NCBI GenBank assembly: GCA_017424665.1
Contig: JAFOYK010000025.1
Coordinates: 1 to 9,265, forward strand
DNA from: Oscillospiraceae bacterium
GTDB taxonomy: Bacteria; Bacillota; Clostridia; Oscillospirales; Ruminococcaceae
Length of the DNA stretch: 9,265 bases
Direction of reading: 5' to 3'
Within the stretch, counting starts at the first letter, position 1; each line of letters starts with the position of its first letter. Of this stretch, positions 1 to 6,117 are shown piece by piece. The position numbers were made by a program, and so were the translations under genes. The notes below the pieces were generated by a model. The model was not told the DNA's origin. It saw only the letters and a program-made list of their open reading frames with translations, and did not search any database.

Positions 1-525
1 GGAAACAGGGTTTCCAAACCCCGCTTCTTTTTCAACATTTTTGTTGTATGGTTCCTTACCGGTTTCTGGCACGGCGCCGACTGGCAGTTCATTGTCTGGG
101 GACTTTTTTACGGAATTCTGCTCGTAATCGAAAAAATGTGGCTTAAAAAATATCTCGATAAAGCTCCGGCGGTGCTCAGCCATATCTATGTTCTTTTCCT
201 TACCGCAATCGGTTTTGTAATTTTCAATTCCGTGAGCATCGGCGGCGCAATTTCCGACCTTAAAGGAATGTTCGGCCTTGCGGGAATTCCTCTTGCGGGA
301 ACCGCGACCCTTTATTACCTTAAAAGTTATGCCCTTATGTTCATCGCCGGTTCTCTTCTGGCAACTCCGGTGGTCAAAACCGTGCTCAAAAAGATCGATT
401 CCACCGAAACCGGCGGAAAAGTCTTTGCGGTTCTTAAACCCCTCGGCTTTGCGGCGGTGCTCATAATGGTTACCGGATATCTTGCGGACGGTTCCTTCAA
501 CCCGTTCCTCTATTTCAGATTCTAA
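1..525 (+). CDS. MBOAT family O-acyltransferase, C-terminal part (gene runs off the left edge)
   Basis: The frame is open from base 1, so the N-terminus lies outside the window; the 174 residues seen are the C-terminal part. Residues 17-28 read WFLTGFWHGADW, which contains the Trp-His-Gly-Ala signature with the invariant histidine of membrane-bound O-acyltransferases (AlgI, DltB, PatA); the His codon is at 70-72. The rest is hydrophobic, with membrane segments around 30-43, 56-75, 98-118 and a last one near 145-165. Members of this family move acyl groups, usually acetyl, across the membrane onto cell-surface polymers. The TAA stop overlaps the AAGGAGG ribosome binding site of the next gene, a DHHW/AlgJ-like protein, which is the usual partner, so the pair is co-transcribed. 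The acceptor polymer cannot be named from this sequence. Confidence 0.93.
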   Translation, partial: GNRVSKPRFFFNIFVVWFLTGFWHGADWQFIVWGLFYGILLVIEKMWLKKYLDKAPAVLSHIYVLFLTAIGFVIFNSVSIGGAISDLKGMFGLAGIPLAGTATLYYLKSYALMFIAGSLLATPVVKTVLKKIDSTETGGKVFAVLKPLGFAAVLIMVTGYLADGSFNPFLYFRF

Positions 526-538
526 GGAGGTGGGGAAA

Positions 539-1642
539 ATGAAAAAGAAAACACAGTATATCTATACAATAATTGTAATGGCGGTGCTCATTTTCGGGCT
601 TTCTCTTTTCGCGGTGCTCAAACCCGCGGGCGATTTTTCCGAAAGCGAAAGAAGACCCCTTGAACAGCTTCCGGAACTTTCCATTAAAACCCTTTTAAAC
701 GGCGATTTTATGGATAGTTTTGAAAACTATACCAACGACCAGTTCCCCATGAGGGATACTTTCCGAGCGGTGAAGGCTCTTACAAAATATTATCTTTTCG
801 GACTTTCCGACAACAACGAACTTTATTTTGCCGACGGCCACGTTGCAAAGCTGGATTTTCCGATAAATCAGGAATCCCTCGACCATGCTTCCGACCGTTT
901 TAACGAACTTTATGAAACCTATATGGAGGGAAAAGTCAACAAAGTTGTTTTCACCGTTGTTCCGGATAAAGGCTTCTATCTTGGAAACGAAAACGGCTAT
1001 CCTGTAATGGATTACGATTATATGTTCGGATTCTTCGAATATAAACTTACTTTTGCTGAATATATCGATATTTATATGCAGCTTGATGAAGACGATTATT
1101 ATCTTACCGACACCCATTGGCAGCAGCAGAATCTTACCGAAGTTGCGGAAAAAATTCTTATCCATCTTGGCGCAAGACCTTTTGAAGACCTTGAGGAAAA
1201 GGTTGCCACCGAAAACTTCCACGGAGTTTATTACGGCCAAAGCGCCCTTCCGCTGAAACCGGAAAAAATCGTTTATCTCACCAATCCCGAGCTTGAACAC
1301 ATGACCGTTTTCAATTATGAAACCGGTCTTAAAGGCGGAATTTACGATTTTGAAAAGCTTAACGGAAAAGATCCTTATGAATTCTATCTTTCCGGCGCGG
1401 TTCCGCTTCTGGAAGTTACCAATTCTTCCGCCGAAGGCGACCGCCACCTTATAATCTTCCGGGATTCCTTCGGTTCTTCCCTTGCGCCGCTTTTAATGCG
1501 CGATTATTCGAAGATAACCATAATCGACACCCGCTATCTTCTTCCGAATTTCATCGGAAATTATGTCGATTTTGAAGGCGCGGACGTTCTTATGATGTAC
1601 AGCACCCTTATCCTTAACGACAGCTTCATCATCAAAAAATAA
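539..1642 (+). CDS. DHHW / AlgJ-AlgX-like membrane-anchored O-acetylation protein
   Basis: 367 residues. The start ATG at 539 is chosen because AAGGAGG (524-530) lies 8 bases upstream; it is followed by MKKKTQ and one hydrophobic segment (about 8-27), giving a membrane anchor with an extracytoplasmic body. Two motifs match the SGNH-like catalytic core of AlgJ, AlgX and DHHW proteins: Asp191-Thr-His193-Trp in the context YYLTDTHW, and RDSFGSS with Ser310 near the C-terminus, which stands where GDSF-type blocks sit in relatives. In the alginate system such proteins accept or pass on acetyl groups supplied by the MBOAT partner and esterify the exported polysaccharide. The MBOAT gene directly upstream supports that role here. 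The polymer is unknown. The gene ends just before a strong terminator, so it is the last gene of its operon. Confidence 0.88.
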   Translation: MKKKTQYIYTIIVMAVLIFGLSLFAVLKPAGDFSESERRPLEQLPELSIKTLLNGDFMDSFENYTNDQFPMRDTFRAVKALTKYYLFGLSDNNELYFADGHVAKLDFPINQESLDHASDRFNELYETYMEGKVNKVVFTVVPDKGFYLGNENGYPVMDYDYMFGFFEYKLTFAEYIDIYMQLDEDDYYLTDTHWQQQNLTEVAEKILIHLGARPFEDLEEKVATENFHGVYYGQSALPLKPEKIVYLTNPELEHMTVFNYETGLKGGIYDFEKLNGKDPYEFYLSGAVPLLEVTNSSAEGDRHLIIFRDSFGSSLAPLLMRDYSKITIIDTRYLLPNFIGNYVDFEGADVLMMYSTLILNDSFIIKK

Positions 1643-1647
1643 GCAAC

Positions 1648-1677
1648 AAAAAACGGCAGGATTTCCTGCCGTTTTTT
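1648..1677. terminator. Bidirectional intrinsic terminator
   Basis: Perfect 13-bp inverted repeat AAAAAACGGCAGG / CCTGCCGTTTTTT with an ATTT loop. The GC core is flanked by A-tract and T-tract, so it can end transcription from both sides: the + strand DHHW gene stops at 1642 and the - strand bactofilin gene stops at 1691. Confidence 0.95.
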
Positions 1678-1690
1678 ATTTCTTAAAAAA

Positions 1691-2404
1691 TCAGATTATC
1701 TCGCATCTTCCGATTTTTGCCTTGGGCGAAATTTCCGCGTTTTCGGAATACTGAAGAAGTTCGATCTCACAGCCTTCGCCAATCATAACGTTTTTTCCGG
1801 TAACGGTTTTTGCCTTGGTGTGCTCGATTATAATTTCGTCGCCTTCGATGGTTTCGGAAACAACGAAGTCGCAGCTTTTTCTTCCGAAAATCCGCTCGAT
1901 AATTCCTTTTTCCCTGTAATTTTCAATAACGATTTTACTTCCGCCAATGCTTTGGGCAAAGGATTTGTTCGTGCTGGAAAGTTCAATTTTTATTTCTTCC
2001 GCGTTGATAAGCCCGCCGCAGTTGATTCCGCCTTTGATTTCGGCTTTTTCCGCTTCAAGGTCGCCGGTAACTTTAAGTCCGCCGGCAACGTCGAGTTCGG
2101 TTGTTTTAAGGTTTCCTTCAACCATAAAAGCGCCGGCAACTTTTATAATTTCCGCGGAAATTGCGCCGGTTTTTGCGCTTCCGGAAGTTTTGAATTCCTT
2201 TGTTTTAACTGCTCCGGAGTTTTTGAAGGCGCCGGAAATTTTTATATCGTTTTCACATTCAATTTCCGCGTTTCCGGAAAAAGCGCCGGAACAATGCAGT
2301 TCCTTACAGCGGATAAATCCTTCCGCCCTTGCGCTTCCGCTTATTGCAACTTTATCATATTCGCCGCCGCCGATAATTCCGGCACCCGAAATTTTCATAT
2401 CCAT
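1691..2404 (-). CDS. Polymer-forming cytoskeletal protein (bactofilin family)
   Basis: 237 residues, starting MDMKISGAG. An AGGAGG (2413-2418 on the complement) lies 8 bases before the ATG. The protein is almost entirely made of short alternating strands rich in Gly, Ala, Ile, Val and Lys, with phrases such as KISGAF, KTSGSAK, VAGAFMVEG and VAGGLKVTGDL spaced roughly every 16-20 residues. This is the pattern of the right-handed beta-helix of bactofilins, which assemble without nucleotide into filaments. No signal peptide or membrane segment is seen, so it is cytoplasmic. The B. subtilis relatives (YhbE/YhbF, called BacE/BacF) were linked to flagellar assembly, but nothing about motility is visible here. 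The gene follows the YhbD-like gene by 14 bases, so the two form one operon. Only one bactofilin is present where Bacillus has two. Family call is firm; function is not. Confidence 0.88.
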   Translation of the reverse strand: MDMKISGAGIIGGGEYDKVAISGSARAEGFIRCKELHCSGAFSGNAEIECENDIKISGAFKNSGAVKTKEFKTSGSAKTGAISAEIIKVAGAFMVEGNLKTTELDVAGGLKVTGDLEAEKAEIKGGINCGGLINAEEIKIELSSTNKSFAQSIGGSKIVIENYREKGIIERIFGRKSCDFVVSETIEGDEIIIEHTKAKTVTGKNVMIGEGCEIELLQYSENAEISPKAKIGRCEII

Positions 2405-2418
2405 AGGTAAAGCCTCCT

Positions 2419-2802
2419 TTAAAACTTAAGAATTTCGTTAAAATCGGTCGTTTCGCCGTTTTCAAGAATGCGTTTTATGCTTTTGATATCCTTTATCCGG
2501 AAAGTTTTTTCGCCAAAAACCGTTTCAATAACAATTTTTGCGTTGCTTTCTTCTTCGCCGGAAATTTTCTCGGCAAGTTCATCAAGAAGAACGTCCTCTT
2601 TTTTTGAAAGAATCATTTCAACTCTTTCAAAAATAAGGTCCTTTGGGAAAAAAGTTTCCTGACCGGTGGGGGTGGATTTTTTTATGAACCATTCCTCCGG
2701 AATAAGCCCTTTTCGCTTCCAGCGGTAAAGCGCGCCATAAGAAATTGAATATTTTTCAAGAAGATTCTTTTTTGAAACAAGATTTTCGTCTTTAAAATTC
2801 AA
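2419..2802 (-). CDS. yhbD: YhbD family (DUF4004) putative HTH protein
   Basis: 127 residues from a TTG start at 2802, giving (M)NFKDENLVSKKNLLEKY. This start is chosen because AAAGGAGG lies 8 bases upstream (core 2811-2815); the frame stays open beyond it, but that stretch crosses a consensus promoter and the neighbouring gene. Residues about 9-40 resemble a MerR-like winged-helix motif (LVSKKNLLEKYSISYGALY, then WKRKGLIPEEWF), followed by KKSTPTGQETFFP. This resembles B. subtilis YhbD, which lies beside the bactofilin genes yhbE and yhbF. Residues 88-117 may form a small mixed domain. The gene is first in a two-gene operon with the bactofilin; its TAA overlaps the AGGAGG of the next gene. 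Its HTH and the two palindromes in its own promoter suggest an autoregulator, which is inference. The family assignment is from memory of the Bacillus protein. Confidence 0.85.
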   Translation of the reverse strand: MNFKDENLVSKKNLLEKYSISYGALYRWKRKGLIPEEWFIKKSTPTGQETFFPKDLIFERVEMILSKKEDVLLDELAEKISGEEESNAKIVIETVFGEKTFRIKDIKSIKRILENGETTDFNEILKF

Positions 2803-2837
2803 TTTTAAAACCTCCTTTTTTAAAATTGCACATGTGC

Positions 2838-2850
2838 GTAACAATGTTAC
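2838..2850. promoter_or_regulatory. Operator-like palindrome 2 (transcription start)
   Basis: GTAACA-A-TGTTAC is a perfect 13-bp dyad identical to the inner arms of palindrome 1, at about +1 of the - strand transcript. Two copies of the same dyad on one promoter are hard to explain other than as repressor sites. The binding protein is not proven; the first gene of the operon is a plausible candidate. Confidence 0.75.
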
Positions 2851-2856
2851 ACTTGC

Positions 2857-2885
2857 ATTATAGCGTAACATTGTTACGTTGTCAA
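2857..2885 (-). promoter_or_regulatory. Consensus sigma-A promoter of the yhbD-bactofilin operon
   Basis: On the - strand, TTGACA (2885-2880), a 17-base spacer and TATAAT (2862-2857): a perfect match to the vegetative consensus with ideal spacing. The predicted start is near 2850, about 48 bases before the TTG start codon. A promoter this strong with palindromes in the spacer and at +1 suggests control by a repressor. Confidence 0.9.
2864..2878. promoter_or_regulatory. Operator-like palindrome 1 (promoter spacer)
   Basis: CGTAACA-T-TGTTACG is a perfect 15-bp dyad (7-bp arms, one central base) lying wholly inside the 17-base spacer between -35 and -10. A dimeric protein bound here would block RNA polymerase. 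A near-identical second copy lies 27 bp away, centre to centre. Confidence 0.78.
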
Positions 2886-2896
2886 CTGTTTTTTGC

Positions 2897-2925
2897 AAAA
2901 AAATAAGCACGGAAAATCCGTGCTT
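2897..2925 (-). terminator. Intrinsic terminator of the U32-family gene
   Basis: Read on the - strand: a 9-bp stem AAGCACGGA / TCCGTGCTT with a 3-base loop, followed by A and seven T. It begins 8 bases after the TAA stop (2933-2935) and ends 12 bases before the -35 box of the next operon, which insulates the two units. Confidence 0.92.
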
Positions 2926-2932
2926 GATTTTA

Positions 2933-4129
2933 TTATTCTTCAATTCTCTTTCGAAGAAGGTCGCCTTTCTGAAGCTTGATGGGGCAGGGAAGGCGAAGGA
3001 TCTGCTGAATAAGTCTTGCGTCCTCGCGCTCGTTTCCTTCTTCGTCAAAAATTTTGGAAACGGTAAATTTTTCGCCGGTGCTGATGGGGGAAACAACTTC
3101 CAGCTCATCGCCGGGTTTGAAATTGTTTCCTTGCTGAATGGTCACAAAGCCGTCGGAATAATCAAGAACTTTTCCGATGAAGGTGCATTTCTGGATATAT
3201 GCGCCGGAATTTCCGTGGCTCATTTTCATTTCGCCGAAATAGAAAGCGCTGGAATAGGGGCGGTGGCTGATGCTGTCAAGTTCACGCTCAATAATTTCCA
3301 TGGGAACGTCGCCGTCGATTGCGTGGCGGTAAGCGTTAACGGCGGTTGCAACGTAGAAAGGGGTTTTCATGCGTCCTTCGATTTTGTAAGAACAAATTCC
3401 CGCCGCTTCAAGTTTATCGAGAAAACCGACCGCGCACATATCGTGGGAGCTGAGGATGGCGGTGCCTTTTTCGTCCTCAACAACCTGGAAAAATTCGTTG
3501 GGGCGCTTCATTTCAACAAGGTGATAGTTCCAGCGGCAGGGCTGGGCGCAGCCGCCGCGGTTTCCGCTTCGGTTAACAAGATAGGAAGAAATCATGCATC
3601 TTCCGGAATAGGACATGCACATTGCGCCGTGAACGAAAGCTTCAATTTCCATTTCTTCCGGAATTCTCTTGCGGAATTCGATTATTTCATCAAGGGTCAT
3701 TTCGCGGCCGAGAACAACGCGTTTTGCGCCCATGTTCCAATAAACCTTTGCGGCATTGAAGTTAAGGCAGTTTGCCTGGGTGGAAACGTGAATTTCAAGT
3801 TCCGGGGCGGATTCGTGGATTTTCGCGATAAGGCCGATATCGGAAACAATTACCGCATCGACCCCGACGGAATGAAGATATTTTGCGTAATCTTCCGCCG
3901 CGTCGATCTCTTCGTTTTTCGCGAAGCAGTTTACGGTTACGTAAAGTTTGACCCCGTGTTCGTGGCAATATTTGACCGCTTCGGCAATTCCTTCTCTGTC
4001 AAAACCGACGTTGTCGGCGCGAAGCTGAAGAAGGGGACCGCCGATATAAACAGCGTCGGCGCCGAAATGCACCGCCGTTTCAAGACATTCCATATCTCCC
4101 GCGGGAGCAAGAAGTTCGGGTCTTTTCAT
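2933..4129 (-). CDS. trhP: U32 family protein, probable tRNA 5-hydroxyuridine modification protein TrhP
   Basis: 398 residues. The ATG at 4129 is chosen because GGAGG (complement of 4137-4141) lies 7 bases upstream and the protein then begins KRPELLAPAGDMECLETA, the standard family N-terminus; a longer upstream frame would run into the promoter. Residues 164-183 carry the U32 signature (EAFVHGAMC, then SGRC). Cys171, Cys178, Cys194 and Cys198 give the C-x6-C-x15-C-x3-C spacing of the iron-sulfur cluster site reported for this family. ADAVYIG (25-30) and STQAN (116-120) match E. coli YegQ as I recall it. Despite the 'peptidase' name, YegQ/YrrO-type members act in prephenate-dependent hydroxylation of U34 in tRNA wobble positions. 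The C-terminal part (about 300-398) fits the small beta domain of these proteins. Alternatives are other U32 subgroups such as RlhA. The gene has its own promoter and terminator. Confidence 0.88.
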   Translation of the reverse strand: MKRPELLAPAGDMECLETAVHFGADAVYIGGPLLQLRADNVGFDREGIAEAVKYCHEHGVKLYVTVNCFAKNEEIDAAEDYAKYLHSVGVDAVIVSDIGLIAKIHESAPELEIHVSTQANCLNFNAAKVYWNMGAKRVVLGREMTLDEIIEFRKRIPEEMEIEAFVHGAMCMSYSGRCMISSYLVNRSGNRGGCAQPCRWNYHLVEMKRPNEFFQVVEDEKGTAILSSHDMCAVGFLDKLEAAGICSYKIEGRMKTPFYVATAVNAYRHAIDGDVPMEIIERELDSISHRPYSSAFYFGEMKMSHGNSGAYIQKCTFIGKVLDYSDGFVTIQQGNNFKPGDELEVVSPISTGEKFTVSKIFDEEGNEREDARLIQQILRLPCPIKLQKGDLLRKRIEE

Positions 4130-4163
4130 TAAAAAACCTCCAATTGTTTTTAAACTACATTTT

Positions 4164-4192
4164 ATAATAACATATGCGATAGTTTTTTTCAA
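4164..4192 (-). promoter_or_regulatory. Predicted sigma-A promoter of the U32-family gene
   Basis: On the - strand TTGAAA (4192-4187), 17-base spacer, TATTAT (4169-4164); each box is one base off consensus. It lies 35 bases before the ATG, in an A/T-rich gap after the antiporter terminator. Confidence 0.72.
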
Positions 4193-4210
4193 TTAAAAGC
4201 GAAGCAAGGA

Positions 4211-4242
4211 AAAAAAGAAAGCACCGGGTTTTCCGGTGCTTT
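4211..4242 (-). terminator. Intrinsic terminator of the antiporter gene
   Basis: Stem AAAGCACCGG / CCGGTGCTTT (4218-4227 with 4233-4242), 5-base loop. On the - strand it is followed by CTTTTTTT. It starts 8 bases after the stop codon of the antiporter gene. Confidence 0.92.
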
Positions 4243-4249
4243 TGTGTTT

Positions 4250-5563
4250 TTAATTCTGCGGTTCTTCTTCGTTCCAGGTTTTGTGTTTTCCGGAAAGAAT
4301 ATCGGTTCGGCGGTTTTTGACCATATCGGATTTTCCGACGATATCTCCGGCACGTTTGAGAGCGCCTTTTGTGAGCATCGGTCCGAAAATTTCATAAACA
4401 AAAATCGCGAAAAGGACGATGTTGCGGATGGTTTCGCCGTCGCCTTCAAGGGCGGAAGCGGTTATGCACATTCCAAGCGCAACTCCCGCCTGGGGGAAAA
4501 GCGCAATTCCAAGGTTTTGGGTGACCTTTTTGTTCTGGTTTGTGATTTTACATCCGGCATAGGCGCCGAAATATTTTCCTGCCGCGCGGGAAAGAACGTA
4601 AATAATTCCGATGAGCATTGTCGTAAATTCGCCGAAAACAGAAAGTTCAAGCTCCGCGCCGCTTATTACAAAGAAAAAGATGAAAAGAGGGGCAGTCCAT
4701 TTGTCCGCACGTTCCATAAGGTCGAAGGAAAGGGGACAGGTGTTGCAAAAAACGGTTCCGAGCATCATGCAGACAAGAAGGGAACTGAACGCAACGGTGA
4801 CCGGGCCGATTTTAAATTCTATTGAAGAAACGGCAACGGTAAGAAAAACAAACCCGATGGTAAGGGAAAGACGGTTGGAGTTTGAAAGGAATTTTCTTTC
4901 AAGAATCGTAAGAACATAGCCGAGTATTGCTCCGAGAAGGAGAGAAAGCACAATTTCCAAAAGTGGGTCTATTATTACGGAATATATATCAACAATTCCG
5001 CTGTTAAACGCTTTTGCAACGCCGAAACTTATTGCAAAAACAACAAGGCCGACAGCATCATCAAGAGCAACGATCGGAAGAAGAAGTTCGGTAAGTTCGC
5101 CTTTGGCTTTATATTGGCGAACAACCATTAAAGTTGCGGCAGGGGCGGTTGCGGTTGCAATGGCGCCAAGGGTTATTGCCGCGGAAAAAGAGAATTTTTC
5201 GGGAATTGCAAGATAAACAAGAATAAGAGCAATATCGGTTACTACAGCAGCCGCAAGAGCCTGGAGAATGGCGATGACGGTTGCGCTTTTGCCGATTTTT
5301 TTAAGTTCTTCAAGACGGAATTCGTTTCCTATTGAAAAAGCGATAAAGCCGAGAGCGGTTTCGGAAACGGATCTTAAAGCGGAGATGTTTTCGGCGGAGC
5401 AAAAACCCACTCCTTCAATCCCCAAAGAACCGATAAGATAGGGCCCGAGCACAACGCCGGTGAGAAGATAGGCCGTAACGTCCGGAAGATGAAGAGGCTT
5501 TATAAGCCTTGTCATAACAAGTCCGGCAATAACGGCTACGGCAACGGATAAAAGTTCACTCAT
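4250..5563 (-). CDS. Cation:proton antiporter, CPA2 / Na+/H+ exchanger family
   Basis: 437 residues, with about a dozen hydrophobic segments from residue 4 to about 400 and a short charged cytoplasmic tail. Recognisable parts in order: PDVTAYLLTGVVLGP (28-41), the half-helix region TATAPAATLMV (137-147), the double aspartate Asp168-Asp169 in VALDDAVGLV, and RAAGKYFG (326-333) with the conserved basic residue of the second crossing region. A double Asp in this helix is typical of electrogenic members such as NapA; single-Asp members usually have Asn-Asp. No TrkA/RCK nucleotide-binding domain follows, unlike full KefB/KefC, so it is a stand-alone membrane unit that exchanges Na+ or K+ for H+. 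The ATG at 5563 has only a weak Shine-Dalgarno, but the next in-frame ATG would cut the first helix. It is monocistronic and diverges from the riboswitch operon. Ion specificity is unknown. Confidence 0.92.
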   Translation of the reverse strand: MSELLSVAVAVIAGLVMTRLIKPLHLPDVTAYLLTGVVLGPYLIGSLGIEGVGFCSAENISALRSVSETALGFIAFSIGNEFRLEELKKIGKSATVIAILQALAAAVVTDIALILVYLAIPEKFSFSAAITLGAIATATAPAATLMVVRQYKAKGELTELLLPIVALDDAVGLVVFAISFGVAKAFNSGIVDIYSVIIDPLLEIVLSLLLGAILGYVLTILERKFLSNSNRLSLTIGFVFLTVAVSSIEFKIGPVTVAFSSLLVCMMLGTVFCNTCPLSFDLMERADKWTAPLFIFFFVISGAELELSVFGEFTTMLIGIIYVLSRAAGKYFGAYAGCKITNQNKKVTQNLGIALFPQAGVALGMCITASALEGDGETIRNIVLFAIFVYEIFGPMLTKGALKRAGDIVGKSDMVKNRRTDILSGKHKTWNEEEPQN

Positions 5564-5605
5564 AAATTGTTTTCACTTCGATTTCTGTATAATTTCAAAA
5601 CATTA

Positions 5606-5634
5606 ATTATATATTCTGATATTGAATTATTCAA
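5606..5634 (-). promoter_or_regulatory. Predicted sigma-A promoter of the antiporter gene
   Basis: On the - strand TTGAAT (5634-5629), 17-base spacer, perfect TATAAT (5611-5606). The predicted start is near 5600, giving a leader of about 35 bases with no strong ribosome binding site. Confidence 0.7.
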
Positions 5635-5701
5635 CATCAAAACAAAAATAATTTGAATTTTTTTATGCACAATAAATAGCTGAAAATTTTTAAAAATCCT
5701 A

Positions 5702-5730
5702 TTGACTTTAACGCTTTACTTTGCTATAAT
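5702..5730 (+). promoter_or_regulatory. Sigma-A promoter of the lysine-riboswitch operon
   Basis: TTGACT (5702-5707), 17-base spacer, perfect TATAAT (5725-5730). The start is expected around 5736-5738, about 55 bases before the riboswitch P1 stem. It points away from the antiporter promoter. Confidence 0.9.
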
Positions 5731-5735
5731 GCCCA

Positions 5736-5757
5736 ATATAGCAAGCAGTTGCTATAT
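5736..5757. other. Inverted repeat at the transcription start (5' hairpin or operator)
   Basis: ATATAGCAA / TTGCTATAT, 9-bp perfect arms with a GCAG loop, beginning at the expected transcription start. As RNA it would form a hairpin at the very 5' end of the message, which often protects against decay. As DNA it could be an operator just downstream of -10. The sequence does not decide between these. Confidence 0.6.
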
Positions 5758-5772
5758 CAAAACAGAATACAT

Positions 5773-5799
5773 ATTGTTTTTGGCTTTGCCATAAACAAT
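5773..5799 (+). other. Leader hairpin overlapping the riboswitch P1 strand
   Basis: ATTGTTT (5773-5779) pairs perfectly with AAACAAT (5793-5799). Inside it TGGC pairs with GCCA around a TTT loop, with one T-T mismatch between the two stems. The 3' arm is the same stretch that forms the outer part of riboswitch P1, so both cannot form fully at once. Confidence 0.6.
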
Positions 5800-5972
5800 G
5801 GTAGAGGCGCGAAAGCTTATAAGTAACGCAAAGCATTTTAAGGGAAGGCTCCCGGTTTTGTGAGAAAGGAACTTTCGCCGAAGCTTTCGGAAAAAGGCCT
5901 TGTTTTCCGTTTGCTGGGCCATAAGAGAATATCTTATGGACTGTCACTTCGGTGGAGAGCTATCATTGGTTT
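5793..5972 (+). promoter_or_regulatory. Lysine riboswitch (L-box) aptamer
   Basis: The conserved core of the lysine riboswitch is readable in order: GGTAGAGGCGCG (5800-5811), AGTAAC, CTTTCGCCGAAGC, TTTGCTGGG, ACTGTCA and GTGGAGAGCTATC. P1 pairs 5793-5804 with 5960-5972 (12 pairs, one G-U, one bulge). P2 is capped by GGG-AAGGCT-CCC (5842-5853), P3 by CGGAAAA / TTTTCCG (5888-5894 with 5903-5909), P4 is CCATAAGA / TCTTATGG (5919-5926 with 5932-5939) and P5 has a CAC-TTCG-GTG loop. L2 AAGGC (5845-5849) is complementary to GCCTT in L3 (5897-5901), the kissing contact expected in this class. Lysine binding stabilises P1 and should favour the terminator at 6022-6064, lowering expression of the downstream importer. 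The antiterminator pairing could not be fixed by eye. Confidence 0.95.
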
Positions 5973-6021
5973 AAGCGGTTTGTTGATAAAGAACAGCCGC
6001 AAAGCATTTTTGAACAAATGT

Positions 6022-6068
6022 AAAGTACCATGAATCTTCATCCGAAAGTATTCATGGCTTTTTTATTT
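6022..6068 (+). terminator. Riboswitch-controlled intrinsic terminator
   Basis: AAAG-(TA)-CCATGAAT pairs with ATTCATGG-CTTT (core 6028-6035 with 6050-6057), followed by six T, A and more T (6059-6069). It lies 50 bases after the aptamer and about 50 before the first ATG, the usual expression platform. Between aptamer and terminator a GCGG...CCGC stem (5975-6000) can also form. Confidence 0.9.
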
Positions 6069-6117
6069 TCTGAAAAAGCCGCAAAAAATGAATTCTTAGG
6101 AAAGAAGGAAAATCAAA

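Noticed and set aside
695..1447. A 250-codon open frame on the - strand opposite the DHHW gene.
   Set aside because: It is an antisense shadow: no RBS, unnatural composition, and the + strand frame carries clear family motifs.
2803..3108. An N-terminal extension of the YhbD-like protein.
   Set aside because: The extended frame crosses the consensus promoter, the operators and the terminator and end of the neighbouring gene. The TTG at 2802 with AAAGGAGG at proper spacing is the credible start.
2879..4132. A 417-codon open frame on the + strand covering the whole U32-family gene.
   Set aside because: It mirrors the real gene on the opposite strand, has no recognisable domain, is low in complexity (many Phe, Ala, Val) and has no RBS. 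It arises from the codon bias of the - strand gene.
5708..5947. A 79-codon - strand open frame across the leader region.
   Set aside because: It lies on the complement of the lysine riboswitch, whose structure fully explains the conservation; no RBS was seen.
6088..6099. A three-codon mini-frame (ATG AAT TCT TAG) just before the binding-protein RBS.
   Set aside because: It has no ribosome binding site of its own, and such a short frame is expected by chance; the riboswitch already accounts for leader control.
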